A program made the position numbers and the translations under genes. From Capsulimonadaceae bacterium (GTDB lineage: Bacteria; Armatimonadota; Armatimonadia; Armatimonadales; Capsulimonadaceae), in contig JARLGU010000031.1 of NCBI GenBank assembly GCA_031292625.1, positions 1 through 64,000 of the forward strand: a stretch of 64,000 nt of DNA, in the 5' to 3' direction. Each line of letters begins with the position of its first letter. Positions within the stretch are counted from its first letter, which is position 1. The notes beneath the pieces are model-generated. The model saw only the letters and a list, made by a program, of their open reading frames with translations, ran no database searches and was not told the origin of the DNA. This document shows positions 8,302 through 17,569 of this stretch, one piece after another.

Positions 8302-9774
8302 ATGAACAAGCGGATTTTTGGGATTGAAACTGAGTTTGGCTGCCTCATCAACGATGACACGGTCGGAACTTCCGAAATGGTCGTCGAGGCAATTAAGGAC
8401 CATGCGTTCCATAAGGATCGCGTGGGGGTGATCGATCTGCACGCGCGTGACTACGCCTTCGAGCCGGCGCGCTGCGGCGGTTTTCTCCGCTCGGGTGGCC
8501 GTCTCTATATCGATGCCGTTGGTTCGCACATGGAGTACGCGACGCCCGAGTGCACCGACTTCGTCGACATCGTACGATACGACAAGGCTGGCCGCGTCAT
8601 GCTTCAGCGCTTTTTGCGCGAGATGGGGCTTGAGGATCAGGTCTCGTTTCATTCCAATAGCGTGGACCACTTTGGCGGGCACACATTTGGCTGCCACGAG
8701 AACTACCTCGTCGGCATCGACGACCGTTCGTTCCTGGACGCGCTCGCCCACTTGCTCCCGTTTCTGGTGACCCGGCAGATCTTCGCTGGTGTCGGTCGCG
8801 TCGGCGGCCACCGGCTCAACTATAAGAGCCTCAAGAGCAATATTATGACCATCTCGGATTACGAGGTGGATTATCAATGGGTCGGCAATTTCTATGGCGT
8901 CGAGATCGACCCGACTGTCGATTATCAGCTTTCGCAACGCGCGGACCACATCGTCAAGACCATCAGCGGCCGCGTCCGGTTCAATAGGGCGATCATCAAT
9001 CCCAAATGGGATTCCTATTACAACTATTCGAACCTGCATCGCCTCCATGTTCTCTTTGGCGAATGCAATATGTCCGAGTACGCGACCCTGCTCAAGGTCG
9101 GCACGACCAGCCTGGTGCTCGACCTAATCGAAGACGGCGCGCCGCTCGGCGATGCCGAGCTTGTCGACAACCTGGAAGCGCTGCGCTCGGTTTCTCGCGA
9201 TCCCTCGTGGAAATGGGTGGTTCGCCGAAAGAATGGCGAGACGATCGGCGCCGTGGATTTGCAGCGAATCTACCTTGAAGAGGCGACCAAGCGGTATCAG
9301 GGGCGCGACGAACAAACCGATTACGTCCTCAAAGAGTGGCGGGAAACGCTCGACCTGCTCGAAAGCGATCCGATGCAACTGGCCGATCGCCTGGATTGGG
9401 TTGCCAAGCGCAAAATGTTGGAAGACTACATGGAATCGGAAGGCGCGCACTGGGGCGACGACATTCTGCACTCGCTTGACCTGGAGTACCACAACGTCAA
9501 CCCGAAAACCGGGCTCTATTACGGCCTTGAACAGGCTGGGTTGATCCGCCGGGAGACGAACGACCTCGCGATCATCGACGCCACCCTCGCCCCGCCATCG
9601 AATACGCGCGCAAAGGGACGCGGCATTGTCATCGATCGCCTGCTTGCGCAAGGCTCGCGCGATTACGTGATCGACTGGGATCTCATCTACATCAATAAGC
9701 GCCGTCACCTGGAACTCAAGAACCCATTCAGCACCTACGCCGATGAAGCCGCGGCCTTCGCCGGCTCGCTCTAG
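8302..9774 (+). CDS. Pup ligase / deamidase family enzyme (PafA/Dop-like), divergent
   Basis: 490 residues. Family landmarks: N-terminal RIFGIETEFG, then GGRLYIDAVGSHMEYATPEC (D71 aligns with the catalytic Asp of PafA), FGCHENYL, LLPFLVTRQ, QLSQRADHI, RLHVLFGECNMSE and LDWVAKRKMLEDY. The GSH-EYAT and LDW-AKRK forms resemble PafA (ligase) more than Dop (deamidase). The usual RDEPHADA signature before RLHV is replaced by WDSYYNYS with no change in length. PafA joins a small modifier such as Pup to lysines using ATP. No Pup-like gene, Mpa ATPase, Dop or proteasome subunit is in the window, so the gene is an orphan here. AGGTGAG lies close before the ATG. Confidence 0.85.
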   Translation: MNKRIFGIETEFGCLINDDTVGTSEMVVEAIKDHAFHKDRVGVIDLHARDYAFEPARCGGFLRSGGRLYIDAVGSHMEYATPECTDFVDIVRYDKAGRVMLQRFLREMGLEDQVSFHSNSVDHFGGHTFGCHENYLVGIDDRSFLDALAHLLPFLVTRQIFAGVGRVGGHRLNYKSLKSNIMTISDYEVDYQWVGNFYGVEIDPTVDYQLSQRADHIVKTISGRVRFNRAIINPKWDSYYNYSNLHRLHVLFGECNMSEYATLLKVGTTSLVLDLIEDGAPLGDAELVDNLEALRSVSRDPSWKWVVRRKNGETIGAVDLQRIYLEEATKRYQGRDEQTDYVLKEWRETLDLLESDPMQLADRLDWVAKRKMLEDYMESEGAHWGDDILHSLDLEYHNVNPKTGLYYGLEQAGLIRRETNDLAIIDATLAPPSNTRAKGRGIVIDRLLAQGSRDYVIDWDLIYINKRRHLELKNPFSTYADEAAAFAGSL

Positions 9775-9791
9775 GGCTGGCGGCACGGACG

Positions 9792-10631
9792 TTAGCTCGA
9801 TAAGTCCCGGCGCGCGAATACCCACGCTCCCACGATGAGCATCGCGAGGCCATAGGCGGCGATCCATGCCATGTCGAGAGCGCCCGCTGGCGGGTCCGGC
9901 GGTTCCCCCATGCGCATGAGCGCCGCGACCCGTTCGATGACCGGCAGGTCGATCAGCCGCTCTACCCACCGGCTCAGCGGATTAAGCGGCGCGACGTAGA
10001 CGACAACGTTCGCTGCCGTCGTCAGCGACTGAACGTCGAAGTGGCGACCGAAGAACCGCAGCATACCCTCCGACCACGCGACGCTCGCGAGAACGAGCGG
10101 CAATATCGTCGCCATCATCGTACTCGTGATCGCCGAGAACGTCAGCGTCATCGCCGAAAAGATCGCCGGATAGAGCGCCATCGCGGCGTCGGCTCGCCAG
10201 AGGCCGGGGACGGCGTGGCCGGTATGCCGTGCGATCGCCCACTGCAGGATCGCGGTCCATAGCACAACAAACGGCAGCACGAAGAGGTTAACGCCCAGCC
10301 ATTTCCCCAAATACACCGATGTCCGTGCAATAGGCTTGGATACGATAACCGCGATCACGCCGCGCTCAATCTCGCCGCTGATACTGCCTGCCGCCAGCGT
10401 CACCGCAAAGAGGAACGCGAAGAACGAGATCATCGACGAACCGCGCGAAGCCATGATCCCCGCGACGAGATCGTTCGGCTCAATGTCGGGCAGAAGCAGA
10501 CTTTGGCGCGGATGAATCGGTATATACGCGGCAAGGATGAAAAATGCGCAGATAAGCAGGCCTGCGTAGGCGAACTTGCGCCGCAGCGCCTCTCGCAACG
10601 TCAGTTCCGCGATTGTTAGGAGTGTCCTCAT
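9792..10631 (-). CDS. ABC-2 type transporter permease
   Basis: 279 residues. The N-terminus LLTIAELTLREALRRKFAY is the amphipathic start typical of ABC-2 permeases of the NatB/NosY kind. Roughly six membrane segments follow, with the cytoplasmic loop SGEIERGVIAVIVSKPIARTS containing the E-R-G-V-I signature of this group. Such permeases pair with a separate ATPase, but none is adjacent, so partner and substrate are unknown. The gene converges on the PafA-like gene (17 bp apart) and lies downstream of the peptide-binding protein gene across a 123-bp gap. Confidence 0.85.
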   Translation of the reverse strand: MRTLLTIAELTLREALRRKFAYAGLLICAFFILAAYIPIHPRQSLLLPDIEPNDLVAGIMASRGSSMISFFAFLFAVTLAAGSISGEIERGVIAVIVSKPIARTSVYLGKWLGVNLFVLPFVVLWTAILQWAIARHTGHAVPGLWRADAAMALYPAIFSAMTLTFSAITSTMMATILPLVLASVAWSEGMLRFFGRHFDVQSLTTAANVVVYVAPLNPLSRWVERLIDLPVIERVAALMRMGEPPDPPAGALDMAWIAAYGLAMLIVGAWVFARRDLSS

Positions 10632-10754
10632 GCTGGTGTTTCTGCGCCCGCATGATTATCCGGGCAGCCAGATAGTACCATAGCGCAGCCCGGCCAGAGA
10701 TATCGCTGAACGCGGTGCTGGCCGTTTGCGTTCGTCTCAATCCTGGATTGAGGA

Positions 10755-12365
10755 CTATCGCTTCAAAACCAGCGCCGTGTAGGGAAGATGCCCCATCAGG
10801 CCGTCCTGGATTCCCGAGACGTAGGGTTTGATCAGCTCGACATCACACTGATAGTAAAGCGGAATGCGCGGGAAGTCCGTCCTCAGGATCGCCGCCGCCT
10901 GCCGGTAGATGGCCATCCGATTCGCCGCGTTGCGCTCGACATCCGCCCGATCGCACAACGCGTCGAACTTGGCGTTCGAGTAGCCAAGATGGTTTTCGGA
11001 TGAGCCGGTTCGGCACAGGATCGAGTAGAAATCCTGCGGATCCAGGTAGTCTGCCGCCCATCTGAGATGGTACGCCGGATAGGAGCCGTTGTCGATCCCC
11101 GCGAGCAAGCTCGACAACTCGGTCTGCTGCGGTTTGACCGTTACCCCCAGGTTCTCCTGATACATCTGGCGAAGCTGATCGACCAGCTTCGCGTAGTCGG
11201 GATTCCCCTCGCGGTAATAGATCGGCAATGCGGGAAAGCCCTTACCGCCCGGATAGCCAGCCGCCGCGAGCAGCGCCCGCGCCTTTGCCGGGTCGTAGGG
11301 AAGGCCTCGATAGTTCGGATCGTAGCCGGGTAGCCCCTCCGGGAGGAGGTCGTCGGCGACGTCTCGCTTCCCATCGAATACGATATCGACGATGCGCTTC
11401 TTGTCGGTCGCATAAGCGAGAGCTTGACGGACGCGAATGTCCTTGAAGGCTGGGAGTCCGTTTGGAGCGCTTTGGTTGAGAGCGAGATAGAATGTCGCCG
11501 CGCGCGGGAAATAGTGGATTTGCGACGCCAGGGCGGGATCCTTTACGTCGGCTTCACGCGAACCGGACGTTTCGTCGACGATATCGAGGTCGCCGTGAAC
11601 ATACAGACTGTGCCGCGTCCGCGCATCGGTTACGATTTGCACGTGCTGTCCCGCGATCTTGGGAGCGCCATCCCAGTATGACGCATTGGACGCAAGCTCG
11701 ATCGAGACGCCCGATTTGTATGAGATCAATTTGAAGGGACCAGCGCCGTCCGTGTTCTGATCGGTTATCCGGCCAGCGGGATCGCGCGCGACGGATGCCG
11801 CGTTCACGACATAGGCAGTCGGATAAGTAAGGACGTTAATCCAATAGGCCTTCGGTTTGGAAATGGTAATCTGTACGGTAAGCGGGTCCAGCGCCTTGAT
11901 TCCCGGCAACGTTGGCGTTTTGCCGGCGTTAAACGCCTGCGCTCCCACGATATCGCCAAGATACGTAACGCCGACCGGAGACGCGGTCTTTGGGGCCAGA
12001 CTGCGCGAGATCGAGTAGACGACATCGGTTGCCGTCACCGGATGGCCGCTGTGGAACTTGACGCCGGGGCGCAGGTGGAACGTATAAATGCATCCATCCT
12101 TGGAGACATCCCAGCTTGTCGCAAGTGCCGGCGCGAGCTTATTGTCCGGCGTCCAGCGGACGAGCCCCTCGTAGATCTGCATAAGAAGGCTGATCGTCGG
12201 TCCGTCCTCTACCATCGCAGGATCAAGCGTCGTCGGCTCGGCGGTCGCCGCGATCCGCAGGTAATTGTCGTGCGACGGCCCATTGGAGGCACGCCGCGCA
12301 CATCCGGACAGGAGTGCGAGAAGCACGAGTGAAACCGCGAGTTGGCGAATTAGACCCCTATTCAT
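10755..12365 (-). CDS. Family 5 extracellular solute-binding lipoprotein (OppA/DppA-like)
   Basis: 536 residues. The signal region RQLAVSLVLLALLSGCARR contains a lipobox (LLSGC), so the protein should be a lipoprotein exported and anchored at Cys. The SBP_bac_5 fold is shown by EPTTLDPAMVEDGPTISLLM, YEGLVRWTP, TFHLRPGVKFHSG and VRQALAYATDKKRIV. It binds oligopeptides or related solutes for an ABC importer. The matching permeases could be the dppBC pair at 37-39 kb, but that is a guess. The start at 12365 gives a normal signal peptide; an upstream in-frame start at 12389 would disrupt it. TATAAT ends 6 nt before this ATG and no ribosome site is visible, suggesting leaderless translation. Confidence 0.9.
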   Translation of the reverse strand: MNRGLIRQLAVSLVLLALLSGCARRASNGPSHDNYLRIAATAEPTTLDPAMVEDGPTISLLMQIYEGLVRWTPDNKLAPALATSWDVSKDGCIYTFHLRPGVKFHSGHPVTATDVVYSISRSLAPKTASPVGVTYLGDIVGAQAFNAGKTPTLPGIKALDPLTVQITISKPKAYWINVLTYPTAYVVNAASVARDPAGRITDQNTDGAGPFKLISYKSGVSIELASNASYWDGAPKIAGQHVQIVTDARTRHSLYVHGDLDIVDETSGSREADVKDPALASQIHYFPRAATFYLALNQSAPNGLPAFKDIRVRQALAYATDKKRIVDIVFDGKRDVADDLLPEGLPGYDPNYRGLPYDPAKARALLAAAGYPGGKGFPALPIYYREGNPDYAKLVDQLRQMYQENLGVTVKPQQTELSSLLAGIDNGSYPAYHLRWAADYLDPQDFYSILCRTGSSENHLGYSNAKFDALCDRADVERNAANRMAIYRQAAAILRTDFPRIPLYYQCDVELIKPYVSGIQDGLMGHLPYTALVLKR

Positions 12366-12371
12366 GTCTGA

Positions 12372-12377
12372 ATTATA
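12372..12377 (-). promoter_or_regulatory. -10 box 6 nt before ATG (probable leaderless start)
   Basis: On the minus strand TATAAT occupies 12377-12372 and the ATG begins at 12365 after six bases. No good -35 is seen. The expected start of transcription coincides with the ATG. Confidence 0.6.
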
Positions 12378-12459
12378 CCGAACGGTCAATCCGTTTGCGA
12401 TTTCCGGTTTCGGCTACCGTCCATTGGAGCACGCCAGCCCGAACAGGGGAGAGGAGGCG

Positions 12460-12570
12460 ATGCCGGCGTTCTTTCGCGCGCCTCGTGAAATAGGCCCTGG
12501 CGCAAAGAAGGAGAACACGCTCCGCATATCGAACAGTTGGCAACGGCGCGTGATGGGCGATGTCCGCTGA
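12460..12570 (+). CDS. Possible small protein, 36 residues
   Basis: A short frame (MPAFFRAPREIGPG...) starts at an ATG with GGAGAGGAGG just upstream, in the 328-bp divergent gap between the binding-protein gene and the GxGYxYP-like gene. It is Arg/Lys-rich and has no recognised motif. The strong purine-rich site is the only support; it may be chance. I see nothing else clear in 12378-12693 apart from an isolated TTGACA at 12664. Confidence 0.2.
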   Translation: MPAFFRAPREIGPGAKKENTLRISNSWQRRVMGDVR

Positions 12571-12693
12571 TTGGCGGCGCGTCGCAAAGTGCAATCATCC
12601 CCAGTACGGTTATCTTGTAACCAGTAGAATGGAACGGCGGAGGCTGTTTCGGCGTCCGCATTGCTTGACATGGATCAATCAAGGGTAAGGATT

Positions 12694-14664
12694 ATGACGT
12701 TTAAGCGCTTATGCGCGATGATGGCCGTTGCCCGGCAAGGCGCGTTGACGCTGTTTGCCGTCGCGCTGGCACTGTGGGCGGCACTTGGGGCGGCGAACGC
12801 GGTCGCTTATCAGCAGAGCCCGACGATTCCGCCGACCGTTTACACCTACGACCTGACGCCGACGCGCAACTACGATTGGTCATCCGACGAGGCGCGCAAT
12901 AACGCTTGGGCCGAAGTGCATCTCGTCGCCGCGCTGCAAGGGCTTGTCAACCGCGGCTATGCGCGCCTTTACACGACCTACGTGACATCCGATCCGCGCA
13001 GCCCCGGCAACATCGATAACTTCTGGTTTAACGTAATGCGCGCAAAGGGAGGCTGGATCGAAAACAGCCCGCTTGAGACCATCGATAGCATCGAAGATCT
13101 GGCGATCAAGTTCCGGCCATACTACAACGGAGTTGTGGTGTATGACCTGCGTGTCCCCGCAACGAGCAACGTCGCATCCACGGCAGCCGGCTGCGAAAAG
13201 CTTCTCCCGATCCCTTACGATCCGAGACCGGGCTCCGTATATAGCCGCCTGGTCACCGGCGGGCCAAAGCTGCCCGTTTGCGTCAGACTGGTCAACGAGA
13301 ACGGTTCATCGCTCTTTACGGGCTCCGAAACAGGCAGCGCGAAGTGCGACGCGTATCTCTGGGCCAAGCGCCGCTACCTCGACACGGGCCTCTGCGACCC
13401 GAAATTCATGGCATACTACGTGGACTCGTGGGCGCTGACCGGCGGCCTTAAGAAGTTGCAAGATCCATACGAGCGCTTCGCTCTAATCAACCACGATTAC
13501 TTCATCTCGAAACGCGCCTTCTTCTTCGACCTTTCACCGTGGAGCGATGAGCGGCCTCAAGACGATCCCGATCAGCCGACCGGCGCCGATTATCGAACGC
13601 TGATCTCGATTTTTGACTCAGCGACCCACACGATGACGGTCAATGAAATCGAGCACAAGACGCCGCCAAGCCCCATTACGATCGGCGGGTTCATTCCGTG
13701 GGCGTGGAAATACACGGCGACCGCCGGCGGCAGCAATCACGAAGCCGTCGCAACCGAATGGCGATTTACCGCCATCGCGTCCTGCTACAACGCTTGCCTC
13801 GACGCCGATGCGCTGCAGTTCAACGCAATGGCCAATGCGACATTCTTTGCGCATTATCCGCTACGCGCGAAGTATCCGCAAAATAGGCCTTCCGAACAGG
13901 ATTGGTACAAAGCAGGATACGTCGATAAACGCGGGCATATCATGCCGTGGACGTACGTGACCGTCTATTCGGGCGACTACGATTCCGCGGCGTGGCTGTA
14001 TCAGAAGCTCCCAACGATGTGGCTGGACCCCGCGCGCGGAACGGTTCCCCTTGGCTGGCCGTTCAACCCCAACCTTTCGGACCGGTTTCCACTCGGCTTT
14101 GATTGGGCTCGCACGACCGCATCGAAGAAGGACTATTTCCTGGCGGGCGATTCCGGAGCCGGCTATCTGAACCCCGGCTTCCTCGACGGAGACCGCTCCT
14201 ATTCGGCGCTGCCGTCCGGCGTCGATCTTTGGGCGAAGTATTGCGCACCCTACTATAACAAGTTCGACCTGACGATCACAGATGTAATCGATGGCGACGC
14301 GGCGCCGATGTCCGCCGCGACCATGGCGGCCTATGCGCGCTTCTCGCCCGGCGGAATTCTCGCCCAGAAGACGGCCAGCCCGTACAGCCTGATCCCAGGC
14401 ACCAAGACGCCGCTTGTTGCGATAGAAGGCGACCTGCCGTCCACGAACGACGGCGCGGATGCCGTCGCGATGGTAAAGGCGCGGACCGATAACGATACCG
14501 GAGGCGGCCCGCATTTCCATGCGTTCCGGACGGTTCTTTGGACGCCGAGTCAGCATCTTAAAGTGTTCAACCAGCTCGAGGCGGTTCCGAAAATCGTCGT
14601 GGTTGATCCCGTCACCTTCATGGCCTTGCTCAAACTCCATCTCGATCCGCCCAATAAGCAGTGA
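12694..14664 (+). CDS. Secreted GxGYxYP-like putative glycoside hydrolase
   Basis: 656 residues with a signal peptide (KRLCAMMAVARQGALTLFAV..., Ala-rich cleavage region near residue 35). The body resembles the GxGYxYP family: an N-terminal domain with VHLVAALQGLVNRGYARLY, and a central GDSGAGYLNPGFLDG in which the family motif appears as GAGYLNP (Asn instead of Tyr). The family is found in polysaccharide-degrading bacteria and predicted to be glycoside hydrolases, but its chemistry is not established. ATG 12694 is chosen because it gives a good signal peptide and AAGGA lies just upstream; in-frame starts at 12661 and 12670 would add a charged extension. It is followed 18 bp later by the acetyltransferase gene. 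Confidence 0.75.
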   Translation: MTFKRLCAMMAVARQGALTLFAVALALWAALGAANAVAYQQSPTIPPTVYTYDLTPTRNYDWSSDEARNNAWAEVHLVAALQGLVNRGYARLYTTYVTSDPRSPGNIDNFWFNVMRAKGGWIENSPLETIDSIEDLAIKFRPYYNGVVVYDLRVPATSNVASTAAGCEKLLPIPYDPRPGSVYSRLVTGGPKLPVCVRLVNENGSSLFTGSETGSAKCDAYLWAKRRYLDTGLCDPKFMAYYVDSWALTGGLKKLQDPYERFALINHDYFISKRAFFFDLSPWSDERPQDDPDQPTGADYRTLISIFDSATHTMTVNEIEHKTPPSPITIGGFIPWAWKYTATAGGSNHEAVATEWRFTAIASCYNACLDADALQFNAMANATFFAHYPLRAKYPQNRPSEQDWYKAGYVDKRGHIMPWTYVTVYSGDYDSAAWLYQKLPTMWLDPARGTVPLGWPFNPNLSDRFPLGFDWARTTASKKDYFLAGDSGAGYLNPGFLDGDRSYSALPSGVDLWAKYCAPYYNKFDLTITDVIDGDAAPMSAATMAAYARFSPGGILAQKTASPYSLIPGTKTPLVAIEGDLPSTNDGADAVAMVKARTDNDTGGGPHFHAFRTVLWTPSQHLKVFNQLEAVPKIVVVDPVTFMALLKLHLDPPNKQ

Positions 14665-14682
14665 GCACGCCGGGAAACGCCT

Positions 14683-15915
14683 ATGTCGAAGGTCCACTAC
14701 GATAGCAGCCTGACCGATATTCGGCCGCTAACGCCTGACGATAAGCCGGACCATGACAAGCTCATGGCTGAGGCGTTTTCGAGAGGCAAACGGGCTAGGG
14801 TGGATCAGCCGGTCGACGAAACCCAGCCGCGCAAATTCGATCGGACCAGCCACTACGGCGCGTTTGAAGGCCCGCGCTTGGTCGCCGCCGTCACCGTGCA
14901 CGACATCGCCCTGCATTGGGGCGCCCGCCTCGCGCCAATGGGCGGCGTGGCGGGAGTCGCCTGCACGGCGGATCGCCGGGGCAGCGGCTACGTCGGACGC
15001 TTGCTGCGGCGCGCGCTGGCGGAAATGCGTGAAGCTGGCCAATACCTCAGCGGGCTGTACCCATTCGCGTTCGCCTTCTACCGCTCCTACGGCTGGGAGT
15101 GGGTCGGCGAAAAGCGAATTACGACCCTCCCCCTATCGCTCTTGCCAGCCAGAGACGAAGCTAGATATGTCACCATGTTTGAGGGACTCGATGCCAGGGA
15201 GGACGCGGCGGACGCGTATGCCGCCGTTGCAAAGCGATATCGAGGCATGGTGGCGCGAGACGAGACCCCCTACCCCGATTTCTGGAAGGGCGCGCTCGAC
15301 CATCGCGATGGACGCACCACATACGTGCAGGTCTTCCGTGCGCCGGAGAGCGGCGCGCCAGAAGGCTATTTCACGTTTAGTTATCCGCAATCCGGAGACG
15401 TAGCGGCCGTCACCGAGTTTCTCGCGGCAACCCCCCGCGCGTTTCGAGGGTTGCTTGGCGTCCTGCATAACTACGGAACGCAGATGAAAACCGTGGAATT
15501 GATCCGTCCAATCGACGATCCCCTGACGCTTGATGTCATGCACTGGGATATCGATGTTAAGATCAGACCGCTCTTCATGGGACGCCTCGTTGACGTTGCG
15601 GCGGCCTTCGCGGCGCTTGATCTTCCCGAGGAGCTTCAGGGCTCGGTTGCGATTGCCGTGCGCGACAAGAACTGCGACTGGAACAATGCGGCGTTCAAGA
15701 TCGCGGTAGACCAGGGGCAGGTCGCAGTCTCGCGCTCCGTCCTCGCGCCGGATGTTACGTTGGACATCCAGTCGCTGACACAGGCGTATTGGGGCTGGCC
15801 CAGCTTATCCGCGTTGCGCGATGCGGACAGGATCGCGGTCGACAGCGAAGCGGGCTACCGCTTGTTGGAGGCAATTCTGCCGCCGGCGCGTCCCTTTATC
15901 ACTGATTTTTTCTGA
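14683..15915 (+). CDS. Eis-like GNAT N-acetyltransferase
   Basis: 410 residues, the length of the Eis family. The N-terminal GNAT domain has GGVAGVACTADRRGSGYVGRL, where the acetyl-CoA pyrophosphate loop R-x-x-G-x-G/A is RRGSGYVG, followed by YPFAFAFYRSYGWEW. The middle is a second GNAT-like half, and the end is an SCP2-like domain terminating in FITDFF; a conserved free C-terminal carboxylate acts in catalysis in Eis. Eis enzymes acetylate amines, including aminoglycosides and protein lysines. The substrate here is unknown. Probably co-transcribed with the gene upstream. Confidence 0.88.
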   Translation: MSKVHYDSSLTDIRPLTPDDKPDHDKLMAEAFSRGKRARVDQPVDETQPRKFDRTSHYGAFEGPRLVAAVTVHDIALHWGARLAPMGGVAGVACTADRRGSGYVGRLLRRALAEMREAGQYLSGLYPFAFAFYRSYGWEWVGEKRITTLPLSLLPARDEARYVTMFEGLDAREDAADAYAAVAKRYRGMVARDETPYPDFWKGALDHRDGRTTYVQVFRAPESGAPEGYFTFSYPQSGDVAAVTEFLAATPRAFRGLLGVLHNYGTQMKTVELIRPIDDPLTLDVMHWDIDVKIRPLFMGRLVDVAAAFAALDLPEELQGSVAIAVRDKNCDWNNAAFKIAVDQGQVAVSRSVLAPDVTLDIQSLTQAYWGWPSLSALRDADRIAVDSEAGYRLLEAILPPARPFITDFF

Positions 15916-15974
15916 CGTTCACGCAACGTCCCTTTCAATCGATCAAAACGAATCTGATTCGCGTGAAAAACGGG

Positions 15975-16004
15975 TTGACATCTTCTAAGCCGCTGTGCTA
16001 TTAT
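15975..16004 (+). promoter_or_regulatory. Promoter of the YceI gene
   Basis: TTGACA (15975-15980), an 18-bp spacer and TATTAT (15999-16004). The leader is about 60 nt, with AAGGAG at 16057-16062, 10 nt before the ATG. Confidence 0.75.
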
Positions 16005-16072
16005 GAAATAGTAGTTCACATCTGAACTGTCAAACATCGAACGACTTTGTCGGCTCAAGGAGACATGAATAT

Positions 16073-16723
16073 ATGAAGCGTTTCGGATTCTCAAAGATTC
16101 TCACGGGAAGCCTGGCGGCCGGGTTCGCTTTGGCGGCTGCGGCCGGCTTGTGGTTCGTGCAGGGGACAGCGTCGGCGGCCGCGGCGGCCCCTCAGCCATC
16201 GCTCGCGGGGACATGGAACGTCGATCCCATGCACACTAGCGTTTCGTTTACGATTACGCACATGGGCATCAGCAAGGTGCCCGGGCGCTTCACCGATCTC
16301 GCGGGGACGATTGTCGCCGATCCCGCGCACGTTGCGAAGTCGAGCGTGCAGTTTACGATTCAGGCAACAAGCGTTGACACGCAGGTCGCGGCGCGCGACA
16401 CTCACTTGCGCAGCAAGGACTTCTTCGATGTCGCGCAGTATCCCACGATTACGTTTGAGAGCACGAAGATCGTCAAGGTAAAAGGCAATCAATATCGGGC
16501 GTTAGGCAATCTCACGATGCACGGAACCACCCGTCCGATCGTCCTTCCGTTTACGGTTGCCGGTCCTGTTGAGATGATGGGAACGTCGCGCATTGGTTTG
16601 ACGACGCAGATTACGCTCAAGCGTTCAGACTACGGCGTCGGCGATCCGAAATTTGCCGCGGTCCTCGGCGACAACGTAGACGTCGTGATCAGCCTGGAAG
16701 CGGTTGCCGCGAAGAAATCCTAG
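16073..16723 (+). CDS. YceI family periplasmic protein
   Basis: 216 residues. A signal peptide (GSLAAGFALAAAAGLWFVQGTASA) is followed by a complete YceI lipocalin-like beta barrel: GTWNVDPMHTSVSFTITHMG, KDFFDVAQYPTITFESTKI, LTMHGTTRPIVLPFTV, and RSDYGVGDPKF...LGDNVDVVISLE. YceI proteins bind polyisoprenoid or fatty-acid ligands in the periplasm and are often linked to stress. The gene has its own promoter and stands alone. The following gap (16724-16903) holds a GC-rich imperfect hairpin near 16769-16805 without a T tract. Confidence 0.92.
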   Translation: MKRFGFSKILTGSLAAGFALAAAAGLWFVQGTASAAAAAPQPSLAGTWNVDPMHTSVSFTITHMGISKVPGRFTDLAGTIVADPAHVAKSSVQFTIQATSVDTQVAARDTHLRSKDFFDVAQYPTITFESTKIVKVKGNQYRALGNLTMHGTTRPIVLPFTVAGPVEMMGTSRIGLTTQITLKRSDYGVGDPKFAAVLGDNVDVVISLEAVAAKKS

Positions 16724-16903
16724 CACGGTTGCTGCAACACAGTCTATGCACCTCGGCAGCCTCTTCCGCGCAGGCCGGAGGGGCTGCTGATTCACCAAAC
16801 TGCCTGTTTGCGGCGATTGTCCAGGCGGAAATGCCAGTAAAGCAAGCTGGCTGGGCCAATCCGAGCGATTGCCCTTCAGGGCCGAAGGAATATTTCCGAT
16901 AGT

Positions 16904-17533
16904 ATGAGTGTGGAAATGACAGATCCGATACCCGTTAAGCAGCAAACGCAAGGCGCGCAGCTTGACAGCGGCGTTACCGCACCCGATTGCGCGCTTACCG
17001 GCGTCTCAGGCAATACGGTCATGCTCTCCGATTATTGGCAGCGCAGTCCCGTTATTCTGGTGTTCCTTCGCAACTACGGTTGTACTTTCTGCAAGGAGCA
17101 AGTGCTCGAACTGCGCAATAACTTTGGCAAAATCAAGCGAAGCGGGGCGCAGGTCGTTTGTATTGCCAAGGGCACGCACCAACTTGCGAGGGCTTTCCAG
17201 ATTCTATTCGATCTACCGTTCGACATTCTCGTGTGCGGCGATGACGCGTCGGTCTTTCGCGCCTACGGTTTATCGAGCATTGGTCTCACGGAGATATTTC
17301 GGTGGCGGGTTTGGAAGCGGCTCTTCTTGTGCGCGCTGAATGGGATTTACAACAATCCGTTTGGCGTTCAGCCAGGCCGCATGGAGCGAACGGGAGGATT
17401 CTTGATCGATACGAACGGCAAGATCCTGTTTGCACACCGGGCAGAGGACGTCTCCGACATCGCGGAGGCCGACCTGCTGCTATCCTACGTTCCCGTCGGT
17501 CAGTCGCAACTTCTCCGGCAAACCGGAAGCTAA
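16904..17533 (+). CDS. Peroxiredoxin-like (AhpC/TSA-type) protein
   Basis: 209 residues, thioredoxin fold. The segment SPVILVFLRNYGCTFCKEQ places a CTFC pair at the redox position. The C-terminal GGFLIDTNGKILFAHRAEDVSDIAE is typical of the AhpC-TSA_2 (peroxiredoxin-like 2) group. No signal peptide, so probably cytoplasmic. Reduction of peroxides or protein disulphides is expected from the family; the natural substrate is unknown. GAAGGAA lies 12 nt before the ATG. It converges on the FHA gene 36 bp away. Confidence 0.85.
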   Translation: MSVEMTDPIPVKQQTQGAQLDSGVTAPDCALTGVSGNTVMLSDYWQRSPVILVFLRNYGCTFCKEQVLELRNNFGKIKRSGAQVVCIAKGTHQLARAFQILFDLPFDILVCGDDASVFRAYGLSSIGLTEIFRWRVWKRLFLCALNGIYNNPFGVQPGRMERTGGFLIDTNGKILFAHRAEDVSDIAEADLLLSYVPVGQSQLLRQTGS

Positions 17534-17569
17534 CCCCGCTTCCAGCTCCCATTCAAGGGCTTGAAAATC